A stretch of 64,000 nucleotides of DNA from Micromonospora coxensis (GCF_900090295.1 NZ_LT607753.1:3782001-3846000), one strand, 5' to 3'; shown: positions 15,649 through 24,473, numbered from the stretch's first letter. Translations and numbers: made by a program. Notes: a model not told the origin generated them from the letters alone.

Positions 15649-16661
15649 GCGCCGAGACCGTTCCCATCGACGGCGCCTGGTTCCGCGTCGAGTCCAGCAG
15701 CGCGGCCAGCGCCGTCCGCCGGGCCGCCGAGCGACTCGGCGTCCAGCTCGGTCTCGATGGGAACCGCGTCGCCGAGCTGGCCATCGTCACCGCCGAACTC
15801 ACCAGCAACCTGGTCAAGCACGCCCAGGAGGGCGTCCTGCTGCTGCGCCCGGTGCGGGGGGAGGGCGAGGCCGGCGTCGAGCTGGTCGCCGTCGACTCCG
15901 GCCCCGGCATGGCCGACCTGACCGTCTCCTCCCGCGACGGCCACTCCACCACCGGCACCCTCGGCATCGGGCTGGGCGCGATCGCCCGGCAGGCGAGCTG
16001 GTTCGACTCCTGGTCGCGGGTGGGCAAGGGCACCGTCACGATGGTGCAGGTGTGGCCGAAGGGGGTGCCCACCCCGTCGGTCTGGGCGGCCGGGCTGACC
16101 CGGCCGATCACCGGGGAACAGGTCAGTGGCGACGGGTACGCGGTGCGGGTGGCCGAGGGGCGGCACCAGGTGCTGGTCTGCGACGGCCTCGGGCACGGAC
16201 CGCTCGCCGGCGTCGCCGCCGAGGCCGCGCTGGCCGCGTTCCGCTCCGCGCCGGCCGCCCCACCCGCCACGGTGGTCCAGCACCTGCACCGGTCGATGGC
16301 GCACACCCGGGGCGCGGCGCTGGCCGTGGCCGAGCTGGACCCGTCGGCCGGCCTGCTGCGCTACGCCGGGGTCGGCAACGTCGTCGGTGTCGTCCTCGGC
16401 CCGGACGGCGGCCGGAAGGGGCTGGTCTCGCTGCCCGGCATCGCCGGTCACCAACGGCCGGTGATCCGGGAGTACGACTACCCGTTCCCGGCGGGCGCGA
16501 CCCTGGTCATGCACAGTGACGGGGTGGTCGACCGTTGGCGGATCGAGGACTATCCGGGGCTGACCGGCCGGTCGCCGCTGGTGGTGGCCGCCGCCCTGCT
16601 GCGCGACGCCGGCATCCGCCGGGACGACGCGTGCGTGCTGGTGGCGAGGAGGCCGGCGTGA
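15645..16661 (+). CDS. GHKL ATPase fused to a SpoIIE/RsbX-type phosphatase
   Basis: A 338-residue fusion. Residues about 15-140 form an anti-sigma-type ATPase (VTAELTSNLVKHA, VDSGPGMADL, GTLGIGLGAIARQ). Residues about 160-335 form a PP2C domain (VCDGLGHGPLA, YAGVGNVVGV, VMHSDGVVDRW, RDDACVLVA) like RsbX, which resets the stressosome by dephosphorylating RsbR and RsbS. Combining kinase-fold and phosphatase in one chain suggests a self-contained reset or antagonist. GTG 15645 overlaps the rsbT stop (GTGA); a GTG three codons earlier is possible. It overlaps the next gene by four bases. Confidence 0.88.
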   Translation: MSAETVPIDGAWFRVESSSAASAVRRAAERLGVQLGLDGNRVAELAIVTAELTSNLVKHAQEGVLLLRPVRGEGEAGVELVAVDSGPGMADLTVSSRDGHSTTGTLGIGLGAIARQASWFDSWSRVGKGTVTMVQVWPKGVPTPSVWAAGLTRPITGEQVSGDGYAVRVAEGRHQVLVCDGLGHGPLAGVAAEAALAAFRSAPAAPPATVVQHLHRSMAHTRGAALAVAELDPSAGLLRYAGVGNVVGVVLGPDGGRKGLVSLPGIAGHQRPVIREYDYPFPAGATLVMHSDGVVDRWRIEDYPGLTGRSPLVVAAALLRDAGIRRDDACVLVARRPA

Positions 16662-18010
16662 ACCGGCCCGAGCCGCTCCTGCGGATGGCGCTCCGGGTGG
16701 AACAGGACATCTTCATCGTCCGGCAGCGGGGCCGGGAGGTCGCCGACGCCGTCGGGCTGGAGCACCAGGACCAGATCCGGGTCGCCACCGCGCTCAGCGA
16801 GGTCGCCCGGGACCTGCTGCGTACCGCGGAGGGGGCGGACGTCGCCTTCTTCGTGGCGGATCGCCCGGACGGTCGTCCCGCCCTGCGGATCGACCTGACC
16901 CCGGTGCGTCCGCTGCCCGGCGACCGGTACGAGCCGCAGTCCGGCGCGGTGGCGCGTCTGGTGGACACCCTCGGCGTGGCCCACCCGGAGGGCGATACGG
17001 TCGTGAGGATGTCCCGACGTGTCCCGGCCACCGCACAGGCGCTGACCGCCGCGCGGCTGGCCGAGCTCCGCGCCGAGCTCGGGCACACCGCCCCGGCCAC
17101 CGCCCTGGACGAGCTCGCCACCCAGAACGGGCAGCTCATCGCCGCGCTGGACGAGGTACGCAGCCAACGCGACGAGCTGGCCGTGCTCAACGCGGAGCTG
17201 GAGGAGACCAACCGGGGCGTGATGGCGCTCTACACCCAGCTCTCCGAGGAGCTGGAGGAGACCAACCGGGGCGTGGTGGCGCTCTACGCCGAGCTGGAGG
17301 AGAAGTCGGCCCAGCTGCGGGCGGCGAGCGAGTCGAAGAGCCGGTTCCTGGCCAACGTCAGCCACGAGCTGCGCGCCCCGGTGACCGCGATCATCGGGCT
17401 GGGGCGGCTGCTCACCGACTCCGCCTCCGACCCGCTCACCGCCGAGCAGGCCGAGCAGGTGGAGCTGATCCGCTCCTCCGCGGCGGACCTGCTCTCGCTG
17501 GTGAACGACCTGCTCGACCTCGCCAAGGCGGAGTCCGGGCGGATCGAGCCGGAGTGGGCGGACGTCGACCTGCGGGCGGTCTTCGGGCAGCTGCGCGGCA
17601 CGTTGCGGGCGCTGACCGGCCGGTCGACCGTGGAGCTGGTGGTGGAGGACCCGCCCGCGCCGGCGGTGCTCCGCTCGGACGAGGTGTTGCTGTCGCAGGT
17701 GCTGCGCAACCTGCTGCACAATGCGCTGAAGTTCACCGAGCGGGGTGAGGTGCGGATGCGCGCGGAGCGGGACGGGGACCGGTGGCGGCTCTCGGTCTCC
17801 GACACCGGCGTGGGCATCCCCGCCGGGCTGCACGAGCGGATCTTCGAGGAGTTCTACCAGGCGCCGGGGACCACCCGGATCGGCGGCACCGGCCTCGGCC
17901 TGCCGTACGCCCGACGGTTGGTGACGCTCCTCGGCGGCACCCTGGAACTGACCAGCGAGCCCGGCCGGGGCAGCACCTTCACGGTCGTCCTGCCGGCGGA
18001 CGGGGGGTGA
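16658..18010 (+). CDS. soluble sensor histidine kinase with a twin coiled-coil repeat
   Basis: A 450-residue cytoplasmic kinase with no membrane segment. Residues 1-130 are a GHKL-like, probably non-catalytic domain resembling the neighbouring anti-sigma kinases. A coiled coil follows with an 18-residue direct repeat (ELEETNRGVMALYTQL, then ELEETNRGVVALYAEL). HisKA carries the phospho-acceptor His in ANVSHELRAPV; HATPase motifs are NLLHNALKFTE, DTGVGIP and GTGLGLPYA. Its likely partner is the receiver domain of the next gene, which it overlaps by four bases. GTG 16658 overlaps the upstream stop. Confidence 0.9.
   Translation: MNRPEPLLRMALRVEQDIFIVRQRGREVADAVGLEHQDQIRVATALSEVARDLLRTAEGADVAFFVADRPDGRPALRIDLTPVRPLPGDRYEPQSGAVARLVDTLGVAHPEGDTVVRMSRRVPATAQALTAARLAELRAELGHTAPATALDELATQNGQLIAALDEVRSQRDELAVLNAELEETNRGVMALYTQLSEELEETNRGVVALYAELEEKSAQLRAASESKSRFLANVSHELRAPVTAIIGLGRLLTDSASDPLTAEQAEQVELIRSSAADLLSLVNDLLDLAKAESGRIEPEWADVDLRAVFGQLRGTLRALTGRSTVELVVEDPPAPAVLRSDEVLLSQVLRNLLHNALKFTERGEVRMRAERDGDRWRLSVSDTGVGIPAGLHERIFEEFYQAPGTTRIGGTGLGLPYARRLVTLLGGTLELTSEPGRGSTFTVVLPADGG
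17195..17302 (+). repeat. 54-bp in-frame duplication in the kinase coiled coil
   Basis: Two near-identical 54-base units starting at 17195 and 17249 encode the 18-residue repeats beginning ELEETNRGV. The length equals about two and a half heptads and would extend the signalling helix. Confidence 0.65.
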
Positions 18011-19554
18011 CCGTGGTCGGCGACCAGGCGACCGTGCTGGTGGTCGACGACAGTCGCACCAAGCGCTACCTGTTGGTGAGCTGGCTGACCCGGGCCGGCT
18101 TCGCCGTCCGTGAGGCGGAGTCCGGCACGGAGGCGTTGGAGCGGGTCGGGGCGGACCCGACGATCGACCTGGTGGTGCTCGACGTACGGCTGCCCGACCT
18201 GAGCGGCTTCGAGGTCTGCGAGCGGATCAAGGCGGACCATCCGGCGCTGCCGGTGATCCACGTGTCCGCGCACGCCGTCGACACGGTGGACCGCACCCAG
18301 GGCCTGACCCGGGGCGCGGACGCGTACCTGGCGGAGCCGATCGAGCCGGAGGAACTGGTCGCCACCACGCACGCGGTGCTGCGCTACTACCAGGCGCGGC
18401 AGCGGGCCGAGCTGCTCGCCGAGCGGCTGACCGGGCTGGCCGACACCACGGTCGCGGTGCACGCCGCCCCGAACTTCGCCCGCCTGCTGGAAGTGGCGGC
18501 GGCCGGTGCGGCGCAGATATTCCGGAGCCCGGCGGCGGTGGTCGCCGAGACCTTCGACGGGGATTGCCTGGCCGGTGTGGTCACCGCGCCGGGCGCCGCC
18601 CCGGCGATCGTGCCGTGGGTGGTCGACGACACGGGCGTGCCGAAGGGCGCCACGGTACGGATCGAGGACCCGGCGCAGTGGGCGCTGGCGTCGTGGCCGG
18701 CGGAGGACACGGTGACCGTGGCGGCGGCCCGGCTGCGCGACGACCGTGCCCCGCTCTACGTGGTGGTGCCGACGGCGACCCAGACCGCCCGCACGCCGGT
18801 GCTGGTGCAGCTCGCCCAGGCGGTGGCCTCGGCCGTGGAGGCGCAGCGCTCCTTCGACGAGGAGCACCGGATCGCGGTCACCCTCCAGCGCAGCCTGCTG
18901 CCCCGGCGGCTGCCCGAGGTCGCCGGCCTCGACCTGGCCGTCCGGTACGAGCCGGCCAGCGCCCAGACCGAGGTGGGCGGGGACTTCTACGAGCTGGTGA
19001 TGCTCGACGGGCACCTGCTGGTGGCGATCGGGGACGTGGCCGGCCACTCGCTGCACGCGGCGACCGTGATGGCCGAGCTGCGGCACGCGGTGCGGGCGTA
19101 CGCGGTGGAGGGCCACCAGCCCGGGGTGATCCTGCACCGGCTCAACGAGCTGATGCGTACGCTGCTGCGCAACGAGCTGGCCACCCTCTGCCTGCTGCTG
19201 CTGCACCCGCCGACCGGCCGGATCCGGATGGCCAGCGCGGGTCACCTGCCGGCGCTGGTCAGCGGCGGCGGCCGGGTGGAGTTCGTCCAGCAGCCCGCGC
19301 CGCTGCTCGGGGTGCGCGCCGAGCGTCCCGAGGACCTGGAGTTCACCCTGCCGGCCGGGTCGACCCTGGTGCTCTACACGGACGGGCTGATCGAGCGGCG
19401 CGACGCCACCATCGACGAGGGGCTGGCCGCGCTCGCCGCCTGCGCCGCCCGGGTGGACGACGACCTGGACCGGTTCTGCCAGCGACTGCTCGTCGAGCTG
19501 GCCCCGCCGGAGATCCACGACGACGTCGCCGTGGTCGCCGTCCGCCGCCGCTGA
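18007..19554 (+). CDS. response regulator with SpoIIE-type phosphatase output
   Basis: A 515-residue protein. Residues about 8-125 form a receiver domain (VLVVDDSRTKR, phospho-acceptor Asp in VVLDVRLPDLSG, conserved Lys position replaced: the segment reads YLAEPIEPEE, with Glu where KP is usual). A GAF-like middle (about 150-290) follows, then a PP2C phosphatase (about 310-513: EVGGDFYEL, IGDVAGHSLHAA, LYTDGLIERRD, HDDVAVVAV). It should act like RsbU, dephosphorylating an anti-sigma antagonist such as the STAS protein at 13451. GTG 18007 overlaps the kinase stop. A palindromic terminator follows. Confidence 0.9.
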   Translation: MTVVGDQATVLVVDDSRTKRYLLVSWLTRAGFAVREAESGTEALERVGADPTIDLVVLDVRLPDLSGFEVCERIKADHPALPVIHVSAHAVDTVDRTQGLTRGADAYLAEPIEPEELVATTHAVLRYYQARQRAELLAERLTGLADTTVAVHAAPNFARLLEVAAAGAAQIFRSPAAVVAETFDGDCLAGVVTAPGAAPAIVPWVVDDTGVPKGATVRIEDPAQWALASWPAEDTVTVAAARLRDDRAPLYVVVPTATQTARTPVLVQLAQAVASAVEAQRSFDEEHRIAVTLQRSLLPRRLPEVAGLDLAVRYEPASAQTEVGGDFYELVMLDGHLLVAIGDVAGHSLHAATVMAELRHAVRAYAVEGHQPGVILHRLNELMRTLLRNELATLCLLLLHPPTGRIRMASAGHLPALVSGGGRVEFVQQPAPLLGVRAERPEDLEFTLPAGSTLVLYTDGLIERRDATIDEGLAALAACAARVDDDLDRFCQRLLVELAPPEIHDDVAVVAVRRR

Positions 19555-19580
19555 CGGATCCCCACCGGTCACCCGAGCTG

Positions 19581-19632
19581 TTTGCGGCGTGTCGCGGCGT
19601 CACGCACGGCGGATAGCGCGACACGCCGCAAA
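19581..19632. terminator. 16-bp palindrome ending the stressosome operon
   Basis: TTTGCGGCGTGTCGCG (19581-19596) pairs perfectly with CGCGACACGCCGCAAA (19617-19632) over a 20-base loop. It stands between convergent genes (stops 19554 and 19685). The same arm sequence recurs at 51764 and 57350. Confidence 0.7.
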
Positions 19633-19684
19633 GGACGGGTGCGGGACGTGGCCGGGGAGAGCGGTGGAGATGGTCCACGCTCGG

Positions 19685-20551
19685 TCAGTGCAGTGAGCGG
19701 GCGTACGCGGCGGGGGAGACGCCGGTGACCGTGGTGAATTCCCGGATCAGGTGCGACTGGTCGCTGTAACCCAGGTCGGCGGCGAGGGCGGACCAGTCGG
19801 GCGGCCCGGTCGCGGCCAGCTCGATCGCCTCCTGGAGCCGGTAGCGCCGGATCACCCACTTCGGACCGACCCCGACGTGCTCCAGGAAGAGCCGTTGCAA
19901 CCGTCGGACCGGGACGCCGTGCCGGCGGGCGAAGTCGTCCACCCGCCGGACGCTCCGGTCGGCGCGGATCTCCGCCGCCAGCGCCATCGCCTCGGCGCTC
20001 GCCGGGTCGGGCCGCGGCGACCAGGCGGTGAGGAAGGCGTCCAGGGCCTGGCAGCGCTCGGCGTCCGTACCCGCGCAGCGAGCCGGCGGGGCGACGGACC
20101 CGGCGGCCGGTGCGGGCGTCCCACCGGCGACGGCGTCGGGGTGGTCCGGCAGGCCGGCGGCGCGGGCGGCCTCGGGCACCTCGGCGAGCGGGACACGGCG
20201 GCCGGTCAGCTCGGCCACCGCGCGCCGCAGGAACGGCCGGAAGCCGCCGGGCCGGAACTGGATGCCGCTGATCCGCCCGACACCGGTCAGCGTGACGGTG
20301 AAGAGCGTCCGCCCGACGCCGGCGATCTCGGCGCTCTCCGGACCGCCGTCGGCCTGCCCGAACACCACGTTGACCGCCGGGTGCGGCACGACCCGCTGCG
20401 TGAAGGGCGCGGTCAGCTCCCAGTCGATCAGCCAGTAGTGCTCGACCAGGTCGCGCAGCGGCGGCGCCGGCAGGTGCCGCCGGAAGCGCAGCTCACGCCG
20501 CAGCCGGGCCGGGTCGAGGATGCCTCGGTGGTCGCCGCGTGGCTGTCGCAT
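19685..20551 (-). CDS. AraC-family transcriptional regulator
   Basis: A 288-residue regulator. The N-terminal 150 residues are the DUF6597-like cupin region common in such regulators (LVEHYWLIDWEL, VVPHPAVNVVF, GIQFRPGGFRPFL). The C-terminal 100 residues carry two helix-turn-helix motifs (VDDFARRHGVPVRRLQRLF and ALAADLGYSDQSHLIREF). A His/Cys-poor linker of about 40 residues is Pro/Ala-rich. ATG 20551 is preceded by AAGGTGG. It starts 31 bases from the divergent metal-binding protein gene, which it probably regulates. Confidence 0.85.
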   Translation of the reverse strand: MRQPRGDHRGILDPARLRRELRFRRHLPAPPLRDLVEHYWLIDWELTAPFTQRVVPHPAVNVVFGQADGGPESAEIAGVGRTLFTVTLTGVGRISGIQFRPGGFRPFLRRAVAELTGRRVPLAEVPEAARAAGLPDHPDAVAGGTPAPAAGSVAPPARCAGTDAERCQALDAFLTAWSPRPDPASAEAMALAAEIRADRSVRRVDDFARRHGVPVRRLQRLFLEHVGVGPKWVIRRYRLQEAIELAATGPPDWSALAADLGYSDQSHLIREFTTVTGVSPAAYARSLH

Positions 20552-20570
20552 TCGTTCAAGACCACCTTCA

Positions 20571-20576
20571 TACGCT
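20571..20576 (+). promoter_or_regulatory. -10 box of a leaderless promoter
   Basis: TACGCT fits TANNNT and stands six bases before ATG 20583. The box lies inside the 31-base divergent gap, so AraC-family control of both genes is plausible. Confidence 0.5.
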
Positions 20577-20582
20577 GGCCCT

Positions 20583-21149
20583 ATGGCAACGAAGACTAGC
20601 GACCTGCTGGCCGTCGCCGGGCCCCGGACCGTCGCCGTGGTCCGCGCGATCGCCGACGACCAGCTCGACCTGCCCACGCCCTGCCCCGACTACACCGTCC
20701 GCCAGTTGCTCGGCCACCTGTACGACGTGGTGGTCAACTTCCAGACCCTCGCGGCGCGGCGGGAGGTGGACTGGTCGGCGAAGACCGACCGCCTGACGCC
20801 GGGATGGCGTGACGGGTTCGCCGCCGAGGTCGACCGCCTGGTCGAGGCGTGGGCCGACCCGGTGGCCGAGGAGGGCGTCTCGCCCGGCATGGGGCTGCCG
20901 CAGTCGACCGTCGGCCTGATGGGGCTGATCGACCTGACGGTGCACGGCTGGGACCTGGCCCGGGCCACCGGCCTGCCGTACCGGCCGGCGGTCGAGGTGG
21001 TGGCGGCGGGGCACCGGTTCATGGACGAGATGGGGCCGATGGGCCGGCAGATGGGCGCGTTCGGACCGGAGGTGGCGACCGGACCCGGCTGCACCGAACT
21101 GGACCGGCTGCTGGGGCGGGCCGGGCGGGATCCGGACTGGCGGGCTTGA
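20583..21149 (+). CDS. TIGR03086/maleylpyruvate isomerase-like metal-binding protein
   Basis: A 188-residue DinB-fold protein. The start LDLPTPCPDYTVRQLLGHL and the central DLTVHGWDLARATG match the mycothiol-dependent maleylpyruvate isomerase/TIGR03086 family; the His in GHL, and the His and Asp in VHGWD, are the expected zinc ligands. Members use mycothiol as a thiol cofactor, but most are uncharacterised. The start is ATG 20583 with a leaderless promoter. It is divergent from an AraC regulator and followed after 17 bases by the PadR gene. Confidence 0.85.
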   Translation: MATKTSDLLAVAGPRTVAVVRAIADDQLDLPTPCPDYTVRQLLGHLYDVVVNFQTLAARREVDWSAKTDRLTPGWRDGFAAEVDRLVEAWADPVAEEGVSPGMGLPQSTVGLMGLIDLTVHGWDLARATGLPYRPAVEVVAAGHRFMDEMGPMGRQMGAFGPEVATGPGCTELDRLLGRAGRDPDWRA

Positions 21150-21155
21150 CGACGG

Positions 21156-21174
21156 CTATTCACTGAATGAATAG
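21156..21174. promoter_or_regulatory. PadR operator overlapping the start codon
   Basis: CTATTCA-CTGAA-TGAATAG is a perfect 7-bp dyad with a 5-base spacer. The ATG at 21167 lies inside it. Position and symmetry suggest autorepression by the PadR protein encoded right after it, with control of the downstream ABC genes. Confidence 0.6.
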
Positions 21175-21718
21175 TGGTCGTGTGTCCACGACGCACGTCC
21201 TGCTCGGGCTGCTCGCCGCCGGCAACCGGCACGGGTACGACCTGAAGCGTGCCCACGACACCCGGCTGCCCCGGGCCCGGCCGCTGGCCTTCGGGCAGGT
21301 CTACGCGACCCTCGGCCGGCTGGCCCGGGACGGGCTGGTGGTGGCCACCGGCCAGGAGCGCGAGTCCGGCCCCGACCGGACCGCCTACGCGCTCACCGGC
21401 CGGGGCCGGGAGGAACTCGACGCCTGGCTCGCCGCTGTCGAGCCACCCGCGCCGTACGTGACCAGCACCCTGTTCACCAAGGTCGTGGTGGCGCTGCTGG
21501 TCGCCGACGTGGACACCGCCCGGGCGTACCTGGTCGCCCAGGCGCGGGCGCACACCGACCGGCTGCGCGAGCTGACCGCCACCAAGACGGCGCCGACGGC
21601 CACCCTCGACGACGTGGTCGCGGCCGACTACGCCATCGTCCACCTCGACGCCGACCTGAGGTGGCTGCGGACCACCCTGGACCGCGTCGCCGACTGGCAC
21701 CGGGAGGTGCACCCGTGA
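21167..21718 (+). CDS. PadR-family transcriptional regulator
   Basis: A 183-residue winged-helix repressor. VLLGLLAAGNRHGYDLKRAHD and FGQVYATLGRLARDGLV form the PadR DNA-binding domain, followed by a helical C-terminal dimerisation domain (about residues 100-180). ATG 21167 lies in the operator; GTG 21182 (residue 6) is an alternative start that would leave the dyad as leader. It overlaps the ABC ATPase gene by four bases (GTGA), the classic arrangement of PadR regulators controlling drug exporters. Confidence 0.88.
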   Translation: MNSGRVSTTHVLLGLLAAGNRHGYDLKRAHDTRLPRARPLAFGQVYATLGRLARDGLVVATGQERESGPDRTAYALTGRGREELDAWLAAVEPPAPYVTSTLFTKVVVALLVADVDTARAYLVAQARAHTDRLRELTATKTAPTATLDDVVAADYAIVHLDADLRWLRTTLDRVADWHREVHP

Positions 21719-22416
21719 CGCAACTCGCGGCCCGTGGCGTGGTGAAGGCGTACGGCCCGACACCCGCCCTGCGCGGGGTCACCCTGGACGTCGCCGAGGG
21801 GGAGATCGTCGCCGTCACCGGCCCCAGCGGCTGCGGCAAGTCGACCCTGCTGCACTGCCTCGCCGGGATCCTGCGTCCCGACGCCGGGCAGGTGACCTGG
21901 CGGGGCGAGCGGATCGACAGCTGGTCCGAGGCGGCCCGGTCGAAGCTGCGACGCACCGAGTTCGGGGTGCTGTTCCAGTTCGGTCAGCTCGTCGCGGAGC
22001 TGACCGCGGCGGAGAACGTCGCGCTCCCGCTGCTTCTCGCCGGCACGGGGCGGCGAGAAGCGCGGGCGGCGGCGCTCGGCTGGCTGGAACGGCTCGACGT
22101 GGCCGACGTCGCCGACGTCCGGCCCGGTGCGATGTCCGGCGGGCAGCAGCAGCGGTGCGCCCTGGCCCGGGCCCTGGTCACCGAGCCCCGGGTGCTCTTC
22201 GCCGACGAGCCGACCGGCGCGCTGGACACGCTCACCGGCGAACAGGTCCTCACCCAGCTGGTCCGGCTCGCCCGGCAGCAGCGCACCAGCGTCGTGCTGG
22301 TCACCCACGAACCCCGGATCGCCGCGTACGCCGACCGGGAGGTGATGCTCCGCGACGGCGTCGTGGACACCACCGGGCTGGGGTTGGACCGGCCGTTCGC
22401 CGGAGAGCGTCGGTGA
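21715..22416 (+). CDS. ABC transporter ATP-binding protein (MacB/LolD type)
   Basis: A 233-residue ATPase with Walker A GPSGCGKST, Q-loop FQFGQLV, signature SGGQQQR, Walker B VLFADEPTGALD and switch His in VTHEP. It matches ATPases that pair with FtsX-like permeases in lipoprotein, peptide or antimicrobial extrusion. GTG 21715 overlaps the PadR stop, and its own stop overlaps the permease start by four bases. Regulation by PadR is inferred from the arrangement. Confidence 0.92.
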   Translation: MTQLAARGVVKAYGPTPALRGVTLDVAEGEIVAVTGPSGCGKSTLLHCLAGILRPDAGQVTWRGERIDSWSEAARSKLRRTEFGVLFQFGQLVAELTAAENVALPLLLAGTGRREARAAALGWLERLDVADVADVRPGAMSGGQQQRCALARALVTEPRVLFADEPTGALDTLTGEQVLTQLVRLARQQRTSVVLVTHEPRIAAYADREVMLRDGVVDTTGLGLDRPFAGERR

Positions 22417-23933
22417 GACCGGCCACCCTGCTCCGGCTCGCCCTGGCCGGCAGCCGGACCGACGTCGTACGGGTGGTGCTGACCACGCTCAGCGCCGTGT
22501 TGGCCACCCTCGCCGGGCTGGCCGCGCTGACCGTGCTGGCCATCCCCACCCCGCCCGGCGGCGACCCGCACGCCCGGTCGGAGCAGTACGTCAGCGCCCT
22601 GCTCCGCGAGCCGGGGCTACGCGGCGGGACCGCCGTGGCGCTGCTGCTGCTCACCATTCCGGTGCTGGCGCTGGCAGGGCAGTGCGCCCGACTCGGCGCC
22701 CCGGCGCGGGACCGCCGGCTCGCCGCACTCCGGCTGGCCGGGGCCACCCCCGGGCAGGTGACCCGGATCGCGATCGTGGAGACCGGACTGGCCGGGCTGC
22801 TCGGCACGCTGCTCGGCCTGACGGCGTACCTCGGCGGCCGGGCACTGCTGGACCGGCCGGACGCGCGGGGGCGGCTGCCGCTGCCCACCGACGTGCTGCC
22901 GTCGACGCCGGCGATCCTCGCGGTGGTGCTCGGGCTGCCGCTGGTCGCCGCGCTGGCCAGCGCCCTGCTGCTGCGCCGGGTGAGCACCACCCCGTTCGGC
23001 GTGGTGCGCCGGGCCGCCCGGGAACGCCCACCCGGACCCTGGGCCGGCCTGCTCATCGCGGGCGGGCTGGCCGCGGTCGCCGCCATCGGCCCGGTGCAGG
23101 ACTGGTACCGGGACCGCCAGCAGGACCAACCCGCGCTGCTGCTCCCGGCACTGCTGCTCCTCGGCGGGCTGGCCGCGACGGTCGGGGTGGTCGTCGGGAC
23201 CGGGTGGTTGTCGTACACCGCCGGCCGGCTGCTGCACCGGTCCGCCCGGCGGCCCGACACGCTGCTGGCGGCCCGCCGGCTGACCGTCGACCCGTGGGCC
23301 GGCAGCCGTACCTTCGCCGCGCTGCTCGCCGCCGTGATCGTCGGCGGTGGCGCGGCCGCTGTGCGGGCCGGCATCAGCGCCGAGCTGGAGGTGCGCCGGC
23401 GCACCGGTGCCGGCATCGCCGGCGACGACGACTTCTACCTCGGCACCCTCGACCTGGTCGACCTGGCCGTCGGAGTGGCCCTGCTGATCGCCGGTGGCGG
23501 GCTGGTCGTCGCACTGGTCGAGCAGATCGCCGCCCGGCGGCGCGCGTACGCGGCCCTGGTCGCCACCGGGGTGCCCCGGGCCACCATCGGCCGCTCCATC
23601 GCCTGGCAGGCGTTCGCCCCGGCGGTGCCGGCGGTGGCCGTCGCGCTCACCGTCGGCCTGCTGCTCGGCCGGGCGGTCACCGGAGGCGGCAGCCGGCAGA
23701 GCGGGTACGCCCAGGAGGTCTGCGACGCCGGCGCGCTCTGTGACGACCCGGCCACCCGGGCGGCGTACGTCCGTACCGAGTGGGTGCCCGAGGTGAGCGT
23801 GACGCCCGACGTACCGCTGGCGCAGCTGGCCGGGTTCGGTGCCGGCGCCCTGGCCGCGGTGCTGGTGACGGTCGGCGTCGGTCTGCTCTTCCTGCGCGCC
23901 AGCACGGCGGTGGAGGAACTGCGGGCCGGCTGA
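22413..23933 (+). CDS. FtsX-like ABC permease
   Basis: A 506-residue membrane protein with two FtsX-type blocks. The first has helices at about 15-40, 70-90, 120-145 and 165-190 with the cytoplasmic motif RRLAALRLAGATPGQV. The second, from about residue 350, repeats it as RRRAYAALVATGVPRATI. The large second extracellular loop contains two Cys (CDAGALC). Together with the ATPase it should expel a lipophilic compound or peptide. GTG 22413 overlaps the ATPase stop. Confidence 0.88.
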   Translation: MRPATLLRLALAGSRTDVVRVVLTTLSAVLATLAGLAALTVLAIPTPPGGDPHARSEQYVSALLREPGLRGGTAVALLLLTIPVLALAGQCARLGAPARDRRLAALRLAGATPGQVTRIAIVETGLAGLLGTLLGLTAYLGGRALLDRPDARGRLPLPTDVLPSTPAILAVVLGLPLVAALASALLLRRVSTTPFGVVRRAARERPPGPWAGLLIAGGLAAVAAIGPVQDWYRDRQQDQPALLLPALLLLGGLAATVGVVVGTGWLSYTAGRLLHRSARRPDTLLAARRLTVDPWAGSRTFAALLAAVIVGGGAAAVRAGISAELEVRRRTGAGIAGDDDFYLGTLDLVDLAVGVALLIAGGGLVVALVEQIAARRRAYAALVATGVPRATIGRSIAWQAFAPAVPAVAVALTVGLLLGRAVTGGGSRQSGYAQEVCDAGALCDDPATRAAYVRTEWVPEVSVTPDVPLAQLAGFGAGALAAVLVTVGVGLLFLRASTAVEELRAG

Positions 23934-24048
23934 GACGTAACGGTCCGTGGTGGGACGTCGCTGAGCACTGCGGAGGCCCGCCAGTGGGCCCCGCCCCCGG
24001 GGTGCACGTTCCCGGGCGGCGGCAGCACGGCGATCGGGAGATCACCAG

Positions 24049-24471
24049 ATGCACAACCAGCCGGGCGGCGCCCCGCCGGTGTTCGTCGACCGGACCGGCC
24101 GGCGGCGCCGGATCACCGTCGTCGCCGGCACCGCGATGGGCCTCGGGCTGCTCACCAGCCTCGGCCTCATCCTGGCCGGGCTGTTCGGGGACACCAGCGT
24201 CCCGCTGCCCGGCTGGACCGACCCCAAGGCGCGGCCACCGGCCGAGGCGGGCATCGACGGGCCCGACGAGTTCGGCCGGCCGGCCGGCCCGACGGCGCGC
24301 CCCACGCCGGTGACCGGCACCGCCGTCCCGTCACCCACGGCCACCCGGACGACCGCGCCGGCCCCCGCCGCGCCGACCGTCGCCCCGCCGCCGGCCACCG
24401 ACACCGTCCCCGGCCAGGGCGACGAGCGCCGGACGATCAAGCCCAGCCGCACCCCGGGCAAGCCCCGCTGA
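24049..24471 (+). CDS. small single-pass membrane protein with a Pro/Thr-rich tail
   Basis: A 140-residue protein: an Arg-rich cytoplasmic start (DRTGRRRRI), one transmembrane helix (about residues 22-46), then about 95 residues rich in Pro, Thr and Ala that should lie outside the cell and look wall-spanning. The stop is two bases before the start of the deacetylase/glycosyltransferase gene, so they are co-transcribed. It may be an accessory or anchor of that enzyme. I do not recognise a family. Confidence 0.75.
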   Translation: MHNQPGGAPPVFVDRTGRRRRITVVAGTAMGLGLLTSLGLILAGLFGDTSVPLPGWTDPKARPPAEAGIDGPDEFGRPAGPTARPTPVTGTAVPSPTATRTTAPAPAAPTVAPPPATDTVPGQGDERRTIKPSRTPGKPR

Positions 24472-24473
24472 CC

